Assembly (NCBI RefSeq): GCF_000764305.2
Contig: NW_025943958.1
Coordinates: forward strand, 186,001 to 250,000
Origin: Hyalella azteca
Taxonomy: Eukaryota; Arthropoda; Malacostraca; Amphipoda; Hyalellidae
Length of the DNA stretch: 64,000 nt
Reading direction: 5' to 3'
Within the stretch, counting starts at the first letter, position 1, and every line of letters starts with the position of its first letter. The notes under the pieces are model-generated. The model had not been told where the DNA came from. It ran no database searches and saw only the letters and a program-made list of their open reading frames with translations. The translations under genes and the position numbers were made by a program. Positions 25,110-37,783 of this stretch are shown piece by piece.

Positions 25110-25262
25110 AACCATACCTACAACAAATGGATCAATCAATGGAATATTGTTAACATCAAATAAATCATAATATGATAAATTATTCTCACCATACCTACAA
25201 CAAATGGATCAATCAATGGAATATTGTTAACATCAAGTAAATCATAATATGATAAATTATTC
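25110..25262. repeat. Direct duplication, about 77 bp
   Basis: Two almost identical tandem copies contain ACCATACCTACAACAAATGG and end in GATAAATTATTCTC. It lies just upstream of the presumed promoter region of the atonal-like gene. Confidence 0.88.
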
Positions 25263-25266
25263 TCAG

Positions 25267-25860
25267 CCGAAATCAGCAGCAGCAGCCGAGCCTATCTGCA
25301 TTAGCTTTCCACCGCCAGCATCAGGACATAGAGGCAGCCAGACTGTAGGATGACTGGCAAAATCGGACTGTCATCATCTTCCACAATCACCGTAAATCAG
25401 CGCAAAGTGAACGCGAGCGAGCGTTCATCTCGTGGCTGAGCTCCAAAGAGAACCATGTAGAAAACTCAATAAACAAGGTAGTTATGTTCTGTAGAAGAAG
25501 TGTCTAACTACGCCATGATGATGACGGAGTTGAGGAGTGACGAGGTACGCAGCCGAGACGAGTTTCTTCAATAGGGCAGATCACGATCGCAATTTGTTCT
25601 GTCAACTTTGAGTGATGATACCAACAAAGACCTGTTGGATGTAGTGGTGCTGCGGCAGAGAAGCGTCTGCAAAATTTCTGCTGTAGAAGAGACTCAAAAA
25701 GTTACGGAAACGAACGAAGAGATCACTATTTGGTGTTCTGTTCGAAGAGATACAACTTGAATTGTAGTCAAGAAGTTGAGAAAAAATTGATCGATGTTTG
25801 TTCATAATTTCAAGGCTTAGCAGTGAACTCTAAATTCTTTAAAAAATCATCATTACGAAA
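25267..25860 (+). promoter_or_regulatory. Likely promoter/5' UTR region of the atonal-like gene
   Basis: This stretch is more GC-rich than its surroundings, contains CAG-rich tracts and donor-like sites, and lies directly upstream of the gene. I see no convincing TATA box and no long ORF. Its role as leader and promoter is inferred from position and composition only. Confidence 0.35.
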
Positions 25861-25940
25861 GAAAATTTTTGTTTTCTTCATGCAGTGGTAACTGCCGAGC
25901 ACGTGTGGAATTTCTTAAAATCATTAACAAAACACAAATT

Positions 25941-25963
25941 GATTTCCCTCTCTTTTTTGACAG
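25941..25963 (+). promoter_or_regulatory. Candidate 3' splice site in the 5' UTR of the atonal-like gene
   Basis: A long pyrimidine tract (CCCTCTCTTTTTTGACAG) ends in a CAG acceptor 7 bp before the first ATG. A second, weaker acceptor-like tract ends at 25885. Donor-like sites upstream include AAG/GTAGTT (GT at 25478) and GAG/GTACGC near 25544. Together they suggest a 5' UTR intron with the coding exon beginning about 25964, which explains why the open frame continues upstream without an ATG. This is inferred from consensus alone. Confidence 0.5.
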
Positions 25964-25970
25964 AGGTGTA

Positions 25971-27617
25971 ATGATTGCTACAATGGATAAATATTTTTTC
26001 CCAGAAGATGACAATTTTCTGGGTCCAGCGAGTGGGTTGATTAGTCTCATGGATTCCACTGAGCCAGCCGAGCGGGGTTCAGTAGAAAAACCTACAAATG
26101 ATGGCTTCCTCGTCACTGAACCCGAAGCCTATGAGTTGACAGTTATCGGAGAGTCCTACCCTGTTTCGGAGTATCCTCAATACCCAACGCCTACAGAGCT
26201 AAACCACGAACATTCTTATCCTGATTCAGGCATCGATATTAGACCAGATAATTCAACTAAGCCGGAAAACGTAATTCAACTTGTTGAAAATGAGACAATG
26301 TGTGAAGAAAAACTTCAAGTTGAGAAGGCACGAGATGTTGCGACCCAGCCGCTCCGAAGTCAAGGGATGGATTCGTTTTTACCACCAGCGTTTACTTTCA
26401 CGTCAGGATCAACTCACCCGATTCCGTTAACATCTCTAAGCGATCCATTTGAAAGCGATTGTTTACCAATTCATCATAACGGTTCGCAACATGAGAAGCT
26501 GGATTATTCATTCATCTCTTCACAGTCCTCGGCTTACAATAACTCGGAAAAAGAACAAAGGACTGTTGAAATGCCCAAACACATACATAAAGATCATCAT
26601 ACTTCTTTCTTTGGAATTGTAGAGCTTAACAACAACATAACTATTAAAACAAGCAATCTTGGGGTTACTGAGTCCGAGAGGCATTCTTTATATGAACTTA
26701 CACCGCCTGCGGAAGAAACGTTAGACTTGGACAAGGTCATGAGCCTCCCATCTCAAACTAACCCTCCTCAGCCTAACCATATTCCAGTAGATGATGCTCA
26801 TAACATGCACAATCCATTCTCTGAACACATCATTCAACAGCATTGCCAACCACAGGCACAAATTCTAGAAAATTCCCAGCAAGATTTTGAACATCAAAAG
26901 TTAGAGCCACAACAACCAATACCTATCTACGAACAAGAACTACAACAAATCGGGCCCCATCGTCCTTCTCCTGTGCAACAACAGTTAAGCCAGCAAGATC
27001 AACTTGCGATGCATAGTCTCCGTTATAGCGGTTTCGTTAACGAAAACACAACGTCCGTAATGACAAACTCAGGCCTGATAAATTCTCCAGCGTTGGAAGA
27101 TGTTCCTGTCCATCATGTGATACCTCACCTCAACCGCCAACCCCCCCAGAAGCATATGCCCACATTCGACCAAACGTTTGAAGGCCAATATAGTATGGAG
27201 ATGCAGTCAGATTTCCCTTTAAAAGGAGTGCCTATTATCGAACACGACCTCAACGACCTTAACTTTTCTCATCCTTCCCTGCCAAGTGGACTTCTTCACC
27301 CACCCTCCAACGTCACCCCGCCAGCACCGCAACACTCAAAGAACCCTACGCACCGGCAGTGTCCAAAGCCCACTCGAAGGAGAAGACACCGAGCGCCGCC
27401 AAAAGAAGTCGTAAAAACACGTCGTGTACAAGCAAATGCACGAGAAAGACGCAGGATGCACGGTCTTAACGACGCATTTGAAAGACTCAGGGAAGTTGTG
27501 CCTTGTCTTGGCAGTGACCGGAAACTCTCCAAGTTCGAGACGTTACAGATGGCCCAAACTTACATCTCGGCCCTGCAGGAGCTGTTGAGAAGTACGGACG
27601 AACCTCCCAAGAGGTGA
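25971..27617 (+). CDS. ato: Atonal-family bHLH transcription factor
   Basis: This gene encodes a predicted nuclear DNA-binding protein of 548 residues in one uninterrupted exon; atonal-type genes are often intronless in their coding part. The C-terminal bHLH (about residues 484-540) has the basic motif [16 protein letters not shown], including the E-box-contacting Glu and the Arg run, and helix 2 reads [18 protein letters not shown]. The ETLQMAQ.YI signature is typical of Atonal/Atoh1 and unlike neurogenin or NeuroD. Family members dimerise with class I (E-protein) bHLH partners and specify sensory or neural cells. A basic patch (about 466-485, KPTRRRRHR) may be a nuclear signal. The long N-terminus is Pro/Ser/Thr-rich with a Gln/His/Pro-rich stretch (about 286-345), probably for transactivation. 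Only about 8 residues follow the bHLH, as in fly Atonal. The first ATG after a strong splice acceptor is 25971; ATG 25983 (ACAATGG) has better initiation context and would give 544 residues. The frame stays open upstream to 25869 but without an ATG. Family assignment is secure; exact orthology is not. Confidence 0.94.
   Translation: MIATMDKYFFPEDDNFLGPASGLISLMDSTEPAERGSVEKPTNDGFLVTEPEAYELTVIGESYPVSEYPQYPTPTELNHEHSYPDSGIDIRPDNSTKPENVIQLVENETMCEEKLQVEKARDVATQPLRSQGMDSFLPPAFTFTSGSTHPIPLTSLSDPFESDCLPIHHNGSQHEKLDYSFISSQSSAYNNSEKEQRTVEMPKHIHKDHHTSFFGIVELNNNITIKTSNLGVTESERHSLYELTPPAEETLDLDKVMSLPSQTNPPQPNHIPVDDAHNMHNPFSEHIIQQHCQPQAQILENSQQDFEHQKLEPQQPIPIYEQELQQIGPHRPSPVQQQLSQQDQLAMHSLRYSGFVNENTTSVMTNSGLINSPALEDVPVHHVIPHLNRQPPQKHMPTFDQTFEGQYSMEMQSDFPLKGVPIIEHDLNDLNFSHPSLPSGLLHPPSNVTPPAPQHSKNPTHRQCPKPTRRRRHRAPPKEVVKTRRVQANARERRRMHGLNDAFERLREVVPCLGSDRKLSKFETLQMAQTYISALQELLRSTDEPPKR
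27420..27590 (+). other. bHLH domain of the atonal-like gene
   Basis: This is the segment encoding the basic region, helix 1, loop and helix 2. The basic region starts [13 protein letters not shown]. Helix 1 is [15 protein letters not shown], the loop is [10 protein letters not shown] and helix 2 is [16 protein letters not shown]. Every signature position of the atonal group is intact and there is no stop or frameshift, so the domain looks functional. Confidence 0.93.
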
Positions 27618-27800
27618 ATCCCAGCTATGTCCATAGTAATCCTAAAGATTTGTATTGTTAAGCAACAAAACTGTTATTTGTTAGACATGAACGTTGTTTA
27701 TTTTTTAATTATTTAAGGACTTATTTAAATATTTATTTATTTATGATCGATGTAATAATTTATTTACGCTACAACTATGTTAATTATTAAAAATCTAACC
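27618..27800 (+). promoter_or_regulatory. 3' UTR with AU-rich element and candidate poly(A) signal
   Basis: About 90 bp after the stop lies a cluster of ATTTA motifs (about 27715-27770, including TTATTTATTTATGA), the classic form of an AU-rich mRNA instability element. ATTAAA at 27787-27792 is the best nearby variant poly(A) signal; no canonical AATAAA is obvious close by. A short-lived message would suit a transiently expressed proneural factor, but that is inference. Confidence 0.45.
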
Positions 27801-28499
27801 CAAAATGACAATGGGGTATTATGAATTTTTAACGCTTTAAGAAAGACAGATTTAATATAACAACAGGACTTGTAACGCTTTCGGCAGAATTTAACTTTCT
27901 GAAAATCTCACCTTTCAGATGCAAAAATTTGGTGCAATTCAAAAAATTTATTATAATTAAAAAATAATTAATTAACAGCTTATAAAAAGACACATATTAA
28001 TTTTTGTTTAATGTTGGATCTCAATGCATTGTTAACTACACCTGAAATATTTGAATACGTTTAATATATTAGATATAAAATAAGTCATCAAGACATAACT
28101 TTTTAGGTGACCAACTTGTCTAATATATTCCCGTTATTAAAGGTAATGACAAACCAACAATCGTCTCTTTAATTCCTTATGGTATTTATTTGTCAGATGA
28201 AAATTCCTACCGAATAGATTTAGACGCCATTAAAACAAAAAGAAAATTAATTATTTTCTTTATCTTTATTAATCTTTATCTTATTATCTTTATTAATTAA
28301 TAATCTTTATTAAAATCGAAAAAATCCTATATTGACAGAACAAGAGCATGCATAACCACAAGAATAACCTGCGTAAAATATGGTAAGCACATATTATGTT
28401 ACTCCATACGAAGAAGCTCATTTAACTGCTCATTTATATGCGAGTGAAGATGCGCGCTCTAATGCCATTAAATATTCCTATCAAGACCGCAATTCATAA

Positions 28500-28615
28500 C
28501 CGCATATTAAATGGCAGGCGATGCATACTGATATGGCAGGCGGCGCATTTGTATATGGCAGTCAGCGCATATTAATATGGCAGTCAGTACATATTAATAT
28601 GGCAGTCAGCATACA
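28500..28615. repeat. Tandem repeat of CATATTAATATGGCAGTCAG
   Basis: About five irregular 20-26 bp units, starting about 900 bp downstream of the atonal-like stop codon. Confidence 0.8.
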
Positions 28616-28952
28616 AAGACTCCCTCATTTCTTTGAGTGCCACTGACAGTCATTATTCTTTGCCACGCGAGTTTCCTGCAACGTCCAGCCAAGCGGCGTA
28701 AAAAACAGCGCTCAGGTTGCGCCTGAAATGCTGGAAATTATGCGCGTTTGTTGCTGCCAAAAGTAGAAGAGATTATCCGGTGCGTCCCATTTTTTTTGTC
28801 TGGCGTTAAGAATTATAAGAGTTAGTTGGTATATTAAAAGTACGGTTGGAAAATAAATGGGGAATATTGCCTAAATAGTGACTAACTTTTTGCAAGTATC
28901 GCTGATACGTTCTTATACCAGGCCAAACTGAATCAGGATGACACACAAAAAG

Positions 28953-29107
28953 AAAAAATATAACTCAGTACTCACTGCAGTGAGTGACAGAGAGCGCATT
29001 TTCTCGTCGACGAATACTTGAGGTCACGGACGGACGGACGGACGGACAGACGGACATGGCGAGCACAATATTGCATTTTTTCCATAAATGAGAAAATGCG
29101 CTAAAAA
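28953..29107 (-). mobile_element. Family B (GTCC) element, copy 3
   Basis: This full-length minus-strand copy begins AAAAAATATAACTCAGT. ACTCACTGCAGTGAGT and GAGCGCATTTTCTCGTCGAC follow, then a GGAC tract, and it ends GAGAAAATGCGCTAAAAA. Confidence 0.88.
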
Positions 29108-31089
29108 GTGTATCGATATTTGAAAAAAGCCTCACTCATTTCTATAAGTGTAAAAACAAATTTTTAGGACGCCTCATTCCATTTTACATTAGAAATTAAG
29201 TTAGTTTGTAGGTCAAAGTAATAAAGATTTTCTAATGAGTCATTGCCTAATAATCTCTCATATGAAGCAAAATATCTGCATTAATCGAAAATAAAGCTAA
29301 ACAACATTGCACTTGTATTCGGAACAGGATCCAATCTCTTTGTGAATCTCTAGCAGGAGTGTCATGAGTTAAATCTACGGACGTCACTCTTCATAGTTCA
29401 ATTTCAGCAATCACATTCGATAAGTTAATGTTAAACTATCAAAAGAAGTATGATAATTGGATTGAGGTGCCAAGAATTTGATGAAACTTCCCAAAAATCA
29501 ATATAATAAATAAAAAAATTAAGAGAATAAATTAGCGGTGAATTAATTAAATTCCCGATTAATTAAGTTAATTGATATTATTCAATTAAATTAATTACCT
29601 TATAATTACTCTAACTGCAAATAATGTTTTGTAATTGCCTGCTAGACCATCTTGTTTTGGTTTTCTTGTCTTCGTGCAATTGCTATTTTATTACGCACTC
29701 GTTGGATAACTTGATGTTTAATAGAAGATATAAAATAGATAGAAACATCACGCAATAGATAGCAACATACAGAAAAATAGAGACCATTGGCAGGAAAATA
29801 TTTAACTGTAGCAAATGAAAATATTTAAACGAAAATATTTACCTTTTGTAAGGAAAACATTTACTCGCCAAAGCAAACCATCAATTAAATAAACATAACA
29901 TCTTTTCTAGACCTCGAGTGGTAAGAAACTTGTCTCTGATACGTTATATAGGAAAATTTTGCGAAGGATTTCAACTGTTTTCATTATTTTAAACGATTAT
30001 TATCACACTAAACAAGATAAAACAAACATTGTCTATCCTCCTATGAAAATTTATTAGATATGCTACATGAATAAAGAACACATGAAATAAAATGTATTAA
30101 CTTTATTTCTGTCATTTTCCATTTTAATTTCATTTAAATATCATTCCTGATCTCGACAAGTTAACCACGTAGTTTGAAATTTGTCCAAATACAAGATATT
30201 TTTATTGGCATCATCCGGATCCAGCGTAATTCAGAGTATTAGCCATTCTAGTTCACGTATTTTAGAGCTTAACAATAACAATTTTGCACAAGATAAGCAG
30301 ATTGCACAAGAAAAAACGGACTGTTAGCATTATTGTTGGCGGCTGACAGAGTTTAATTCTTGGAATTCCCATAAACGCGGAAAAAAATTTTGAATTTTTG
30401 GAATATTTTTTCGAAAAAGTTTTCCTTCTGGCGATAGAATTTGTTAAGTTTGAGATCGGGCACTCCAGTAACGCCCAAGACTCAAGACGCGGCAAAAAAA
30501 ATTTTCAAGACTCAAAGACAGCGGGAAAAATTTACAGCTCGTAAGGATAGACGTAAAACTATCCGCACGAGAATGGCCTAAAAATTTTGATATATACCGC
30601 TAATACGCACCCTAATACAGCCTGGCTACCTGAAGAAGATAGAAAACTTGAGGGTCTTTCTCGAGATGAAACTTTGAAGCTAGAAAACCTTAGTTGAAAA
30701 TAACAAGAAACCTAAGAAAATCTCCAATAAAAATGATTACTTGCAGATTTAACAAGATTATACGTTAATAGCATCAAGACTGTAGTTTTGGTAGTACACA
30801 TTTCCATCATTGCCGTTAGTATAATTCGAAGCTACACGAGACTACATGCATAAATAAATATAAAGCATTTATTTTGTTGTTATTAATTATATGTAAAACG
30901 CAGGGATAGATGAAATAATCTTTTATTCCCGCCTGCCGGATACATTTTCTTTACAAGAGCTAAAAATAATTGCAGGGGCAGCCAATTGATCATTGATATT
31001 TTGAGAGCGGATACCGCTCGATGTGTTAAACATTATGAATCAAGTATGGAAATCTTATATTAACTGGCCAATGTGATCATCCCATAAAA
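29108..31089. other. Unique AT-rich DNA
   Basis: No frame over 77 codons and no obvious repeats, apart from a run of AATTAAATTAATT words at 29530-29600. Confidence 0.65.
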
Positions 31090-31290
31090 TATACTAAGAA
31101 ATATTAAAATCTGACTAACGTACTGCCAGAACATATACTTACTTGCATTATAACCTGATCGACTAACGTGCTGCCATAACCTATACTAACATGCATCATA
31201 ACGTGACTAACATGCTACTCGAACCTATACTTACATGTATTAAAACCTGACTAACGTGCTGCCATAAAACATTGTTACACATATCAAAAA
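31090..31290. repeat. Tandem repeat of about 44 bp
   Basis: Four diverged units contain CTGACTAACGTGCTGCCATA and CATACTTAC(T/A)TGCATTATAA. Confidence 0.8.
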
Positions 31291-31535
31291 CAGACCAAGA
31301 TTATTGATCGATAAAAAAAATTAAACCATCCGTCTTACTTTTGTAAATTAACTTAGCATGAACTGGCAACTTTCTTAAGAAATGTGAATGTCACAAAAAA
31401 TGCATGCAGAGAAATTAGAATTCATTGTCCAAGTAACGCGGCACTTTTTCCCTATTGTGGGTCAACCTGACCCAGTTTAAGGCTCTGCAAAAGGTTGTAT
31501 AAGTACTTTGTCGGCTCTCTGCTCGAACCGTGTTT

Positions 31536-31702
31536 AAAAAATATAACTCAGAACTCACTGCACTGAGTGACAGAGAGCGCATTTTCTCGTCGACGAAAAC
31601 TTGAGGTCACGGACAGACAGACGGACAGACAGACAGACGGACGGACGGACATGGCGAGCACAATAGTGCATTTTTTCCATAAATGAGAAAATGCGCTAAA
31701 AA
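31536..31702 (-). mobile_element. Family B (GTCC) element, copy 4
   Basis: This minus-strand copy has a longer GGAC/AGAC microsatellite. The palindrome is broken by one change (ACTCACTGCACTGAGT), showing it is not maintained in this copy. Confidence 0.88.
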
Positions 31703-32237
31703 GTCATCACTTTAGGATAATAAGACCTATGTATTTTTCTTGGTGAGTAAGCAAGACAGACGGTTTCTCCCGCATCCATAGGCCAGAAATGTCGACTTGC
31801 AAAACCTATGGCCTGAGGCTTGCTTAGACCACGCCGGGCTCGTAATGAGGTCTATGGAGTGACGTTCTCTCGACTTCGTGGTAAAAAAATAAAAGATTTT
31901 AAAACCCTAGCCGCATTATTGGCGGCCGTATAAAATTCTAGACACGGCCGTTATTTATCGGCCCTTAATTTATAATGAGAATAGGCCGTATTCCAGCCGA
32001 TTGAAGTCTTGACGTTAAAGCAAACGTTATGCATTTCGGTAAGACAATCACATCTCGTTACAGTAAATTCCGTCGATTTGCACTTGAGAGGCACAAATGC
32101 TTGCAAGAGGAAATAATGTTTGACAACACAGCTAGAGAAAAATGAAATGATATTAAAACGCTGCAGTTTCAAATAAGAGCTGTGCTCCGAAGAGTAACAT
32201 ATGCTATACAGAAAACATAATTAAATGTGCTATGCAA

Positions 32238-32342
32238 GCTCAAAATGAAGTTACAGAACAGATAACAGCTTTTATTAACAATGGGTATTCAAAATGAAGC
32301 TATAGAACAGATAACAGCTTTTATTAACAATGGGTATTTAAA
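32238..32342. repeat. Direct duplication, about 50 bp
   Basis: CAGATAACAGCTTTTATTAA followed by CAATGGGTATT occurs twice in tandem. Confidence 0.88.
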
Positions 32343-33454
32343 AACAGCCAATTTAGTATATAAAAAAGCAAATAGAGTGTGTATGATGAACCAATTAAAT
32401 ATTTAAAAACAGCCACTACGTTAAGCGAAAAAAGGCAACCGAGAATGTAAAAAAGCCGATGAAAATATAACATTCTTCAGAGCTACAAGTAAATAACGCA
32501 GAATTAACCTTAATTCGTTCAAATATACATATTTAATTGTGATTTAGGATGTCATGTCCATTACCTGTTAATAGTTAAACTGCATCTCTCTATTTGTGAA
32601 ATTTATTCATTCATGTTCCGATTGAATTGAGGAGCCAATTTAAACACGAAATTGTGAGATAAGATTGATATTACCAAAGTTTAATCTGTTCAACATATTT
32701 GTTCAAAAATCAGCAAGCCAATAGGATTACTGTATATCCAGAATCAAAACCACACCAAAATACTCGAGGTGTTCACTCAAGTCAATTAAGCTGATTAAGC
32801 TGTCTCGTATATTGAAGCTCTGCCATTGTTATGGGACGCTGGAGACATGATTATGCTCATATAGGGTAATTCCCTTCAATTTATTATCCTACACATTCTG
32901 ACTTGCTCTTTAATAGTATCACTAGAAAGCCTGAGGCCAATATTTTGTATGATTTAAATGCTCGTCTGAAGGCCAGCGCTATGAGGGATAAATATTATAC
33001 CGCAGCTATATTGAGGGATGAGAGGTTATACCGGCGTGTAGGTATGATATAAAAGGGTATAGTATTAAGGGGTATGATATGCAGATGTTTGGTATGCAGC
33101 AAGGTATGTATGATAATCGTTGCATGATGATTGTGCATTTAAAATGTCTCATAGTATTGTTTCATATTCATGTAGGAAGATTGGAGGCAACCTCAACAAG
33201 CTATACAAGTCGTGCACTATTAACGGGTAAATGTTTAAGCATTATAAATTCCGCTCAAATGCTTGACGCATTAAAAATTACTCCTATTTTCTGTTATCTT
33301 AACCCATGTTCTGAATTTTGGTAGAATCATTTCTAACATATGTTCTGTGGCAGACAAATAATTCAACAAGTCCTCAAATATTTATGAGAAAATAATAGCA
33401 TATACATTCGAAACTCGAGCTCTAAAAATTTTGTAACAAAAATAAAATTTTTAA

Positions 33455-33645
33455 AACGTAAAAATTAATTACTTCCGAAAATGAAGAAAAAAATTTTAAA
33501 AGGTAAAATTAATTACTTCCGAAAATGAAGAAAACACGTTAACCAAGAACTCGATATTCCAATTTGAAAAAATTAATTACTTCCAAAAATGAAGAAACAA
33601 CGTTAACCAAGAACTCGATCTTCCAATTTGACCAAAGGAAAACCT
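33455..33645. repeat. Tandem repeat containing ATTAATTACTTCC
   Basis: Three units contain AAATTAATTACTTCC(G/A)AAAA; the last two also share ACGTTAACCAAGAACTCGAT and CCAATTTG. Confidence 0.82.
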
Positions 33646-34145
33646 TGTTAGGATCGCGACTAAATAGAAGGTGCGTGATCGTTACGAAGCTTAACTTCCA
33701 TTGAGTGACTGGAACTAGAACGGCAATCTACTGGAAGAAAGAACCAGAAGATATCAATTTTCTGCACATTAAAGCATTGCCTTCTTCTTAGAGACACATC
33801 CTTCCAATGTATCCGTTTCATGGAATGCCCAAACAAGATTATTGAAAAAATAGTCGAAAAAAACAGGCTTTTTGGTAATCTATGCATTGACAATTGTAAT
33901 CATTTGAGTGTTGCAATTGGTTCAAGTTCCTATTGCCTTTAACGAGGTGTTTAGCAAACGGTGCCGATTGTACATTGGTCAATGCCATTCTTTTGGGCAT
34001 CTACACAGTTAGAACGTCGAAAAAATGTGTGAAGATCCGCATGATTGCAAGGCGGCAGCAGAATAATGCTTCACTAAAATCAAAGTTAGAAGGGAAGAAT
34101 CAGAGAGAGATTGACAGAATTAAAGTGATATTGTTAGCATCAGAT

Positions 34146-34432
34146 TAGAACTAATATTTTCAGAGTAAAACTGACATTATCAGAGTAAAACTGATATTAT
34201 CAGAGTAAAACTGATATTATCGGAGTGAAACTGATATTATAAGAGCAAAACTGACATTATCAGAGTAAAACTGACATTTTCAGAGTAAAACTGATAATAT
34301 CAGAGTAAAGCTGATATTATCAGAGTAAAACTGATATTATAAGAATAAAACTGACATTATCAGAGTAAAACAGATATTATCAGAGTAAAACTGACATTAT
34401 CAGAGTAAAACTGATATTATAACTGATAACTG
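34146..34432. repeat. Tandem array, 20-bp unit, 13 copies
   Basis: CAGAGTAAAACTGATATTAT recurs at exact 20-bp steps from 34161 to 34401, with point changes but no indels. Confidence 0.95.
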
Positions 34433-34729
34433 ATAACTTCAACGCGTATAAAATTTAAATATTTCGTTTGCTAAAAATCAGATGCATAATTTCACTTAAC
34501 TCGAAAATCGTGCTTTTTAACATAACGATAAGCACGTTTACTGAAAACGCCATAAATTTTGAGTGAACTATATTATATTATATATTAATAGGAAATTTCT
34601 GAGAGACCTTCTTCCTGAAAATGATCCTTGTAACAAAAAAGTGAAAAGGCCTTAAATAATTTGGGGAAGATCAGCCTGAAAACAAGTCGTTAAGTGAACA
34701 AAAACGGTAGAATTTTTGTAAACTTTCCT

Positions 34730-35099
34730 CATTTAGAGGAAGGTTCTTACCCGAACCTGTGGCAGGTAAGCCATGAAGGTAATATGCATCTATTGTGGCT
34801 GAGATAGGTAGGATCACCCACATTGTTCGTTCATAGGCTGGTAATAGGTTAGGTTAGACGCCAATATCGCGCCTATACACTGACTGATGTTCCACCTAAT
34901 GGACTAGCTGATCAATTGTGATCATCTGCCCTATTAAAAATTATATCCCCTGTATCGGTGGCCGAAAAAAGCATGGGGATGGCCGCGTGTGACCAGAGTA
35001 AGGTTTTCAATAGCCTGCCTGTACAGTTGCTCCAATTATTGAGGCAAGTCATGGCGCTATCAATTACGAGTAGCGTGATACCACCCCGGAGCTCGAATT
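34730..35099. other. GC-richer unique block of unknown origin
   Basis: About 370 bp less AT-rich than its flanks, between a 20-bp array and a degenerate repeat. It includes GGTTAGGTTAGAC and GGCCGCGTGTGACCAG. No protein or tRNA-like boxes are convincing; it could be a fragment of a retroposon. Confidence 0.35.
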
Positions 35100-35500
35100 A
35101 TACTTATATATAGAGATGAAGCCTTATATATGCTTCATTCGATCATAATTATAAAGTGAGATTCGTTAATTCGATCACTTGCATAGAGAGCTGGCTTCAT
35201 TCGTTCGTAATTGTATAGAGAGATTCTTTAATTCGATCACTTATATATAAAACAGGCTTCATTCGTTCATAATTATGTAGAGAGAGCTGGCTAGGAGAGC
35301 TGGCTTTACAAGAGCTGTTTTATTCAATAATTAATTCTTACATAGAGAGCTGGCTTTATAATCAAGAGCTGCTTTATTCAATAATTATTATATATAGAGC
35401 TTGCTTCATTCGTTCATAATTATAAAGAGAGATTCTTTAATTCGCTCACTTACATAGAGAGCGGGCTTCATTAATTCGTACTCATAGCGAGATGTCTTGT
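35100..35500. repeat. Degenerate repeat, CTTCATTCGTTCATAATTAT / ATAGAGAGAT
   Basis: About seven irregular units mix GCTTCATTCGTTCATAATTA, AGAGAGATTCTTTAATTCGA and AGAGAGCTGGCTT. Confidence 0.75.
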
Positions 35501-35760
35501 ATCGTTTAAACTTGTATAATAGTATACCGCCATTAGATAATCTTTATATATGTAAAGTAATACTTACATTCGTATATTTGTATACAGCGCTGCCTTCATT
35601 CTTTAATGCTTACACATGAAGCTGCCCCCACGATACATTTGAAATGGATAAAATTCAAACATTACATTGAAACTTTTACCTAATGATCATCTATAAATCG
35701 ACAATCGTATTACTTAATCGGGTACTTGTCGATGAATGTTTAACTGGCACATCGTTTGGA

Positions 35761-35880
35761 TTGAGAACTTCATTTCTTCATTGAGAACTTCTCTTCATTG
35801 TGAACGTTATCGCTTCATTGTGAACGTTATCGCTTCATTGTGAACTTTATCGCTTCATTGCGAACTTCATCTCTTCATAT
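35761..35880. repeat. Tandem array, 20-bp unit, about 5 copies
   Basis: CTTCATTGTGAACGTTATCG recurs at 20-bp steps (35793, 35813, 35833, 35853); the first copy is shortened. Confidence 0.9.
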
Positions 35881-36498
35881 CATTCATTATTAATACTCTA
35901 GCAATTTCATGGAAGAAATTTTAAATCATACCAATCTGTTATTCAACAGAGAATTCCCCAATCAAGAAAACTCTCATTATTTAGTAGAAAACGAGCAAAT
36001 TCTACTATTGAATGTGAATCAAAATTCATTTTTATGAATTCTATAATTATAATTCAAAGAGGAGTTCACTCAACGAAAGCAACACAATGAAGTATTTAAA
36101 CGTGAAATATTACCAAATCTAAAGTAAATGAGTTAATTTTAAACATAGATACAAATAATTAAAGCAAAATAGTAAAAATTTTCAACCTGAACAAGGATGC
36201 AGTGATGCTGGATTATGACATCACCGTGACCAATAATTTCCAATAGAACGAATCGGGGCACCTAAAGCAGGTAGCTAACTAGCAGTAAACTAGTCTAATG
36301 TGAAGCTAAAGTCTCGACAACACGCCCAACTTAGCCCGGCCTCATTGCACTTAAGAACCAGCAGGGGCCTTATCTCCAAAAAAATACAAAATTGTAACTT
36401 CTTCAGCCAATAATAGACGTATATTAAAGCTAAACTCACCAATCATATACGAGAAATCGGCTGCTACGTGTACGTAGGCAGCTACGTGTACAGCTCCT

Positions 36499-36644
36499 GG
36501 GCCTATACTTTCAAAAAAAGTTAAGACATCGTAAGTTCATCAGCCAATCATTGACGGCCTTTAAAGCAAAATCCACCAATCATAGACAAGAAAATAGAGC
36601 GTAAGTACTTACGTTCTCTTAGCACGTTTTGAAAGTATGGCCCC
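36499..36644 (-). mobile_element. Family A inverted-repeat element, copy 4
   Basis: The copy runs from GGGCCTATACTTTCAAAAAA to TTTTGAAAGTATGGCCCC. The interior contains the perfect palindrome CGTAAGTACTTACG. Confidence 0.88.
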
Positions 36645-37783
36645 AGGCCTCATCTGCAGTCATTTGCATCAGCCGAGGAAATTCCTGTGGCTCTAAGCAG
36701 TCCAAATGCAGCAGAGAAGCTCGTGCCATTTGTCAACGTAAAATATGATGAAGATCCGGTGATACGAAGGCGGGAATAACAACTAAGGTTCGTTTCTAAT
36801 GCATTGGAGACGCTTCCAAATGGCATTTATTGCAGTGGCAGGCAGACGGGGCGATATGAAATTGAAATTTGTAGCATTTATAAACGAAACTTTCAAGACG
36901 AAATATTGCTGCGGGAATGGCATGGCTGAAGAGCATAAGGTGAATTTAGAGCAACATTTCTTTAAATTGATTTAAGAAGTTAAAGGGAGAGAGAAGTAAT
37001 TTATCTAATAACAAAAAACTAATCAAGCTTACAAGTAATAACTAAAGAACCTATGAGACCAAAATGCAAAAAAATCAGACCACGAGTGGCTACATTGGAA
37101 GTTTGGAACTAATCCTACCACGAGAATGGCGAGAGATGATAAATTGATATGCTATCTAACTGAGTGCGGGTAAGCGCAGTAAACTTCTGGTCTTACTGCG
37201 CTCACTAATTTGACTGTAGTGCGTGACTGCGGTCATGAGCGACACCAAGGAGATACTAGTAGCATTTATTAAGAGAATTTTGTAAATAAAGTACCGTCAG
37301 TCAAATTATTTTCAAATGCCTAGAATTCCCTGAGAACTTTGTGGTACAAGTCGACACGAGCATGGTCGGTCAGATCACGCGATTGATCACAAGTTTTTAC
37401 AGAATAGTTCATTGAAAATTGTTTTAATGATAATTAATATATCATTCGCAAAATTCAAGTATAAAGTGTTTTTTAGAGGATGTGTGGTCCGAGTTTAAGG
37501 TTTCTGTCTGAAATGAGAATTCCACACAGAAACGATTAATGTGCGAAGATGTTCGGCAACGGATTCAGATTAATATTGTCTGAATGATGTTTGGCTACGG
37601 CTTCAGTTTAATCATGTCTGAATAATGTGTTCGGTTACGGCTTCAGTTCAATTTTGTCTGAATTACGGCCAAGTCATGCGGGACTTTATTTTGAACGCAG
37701 GACTTAAGAACGAAACTAGCACCGTTAACGTCAATTTCTAATGAACTTTACGACACGCGAGTACAGCCAAAACTAATGCTCAA

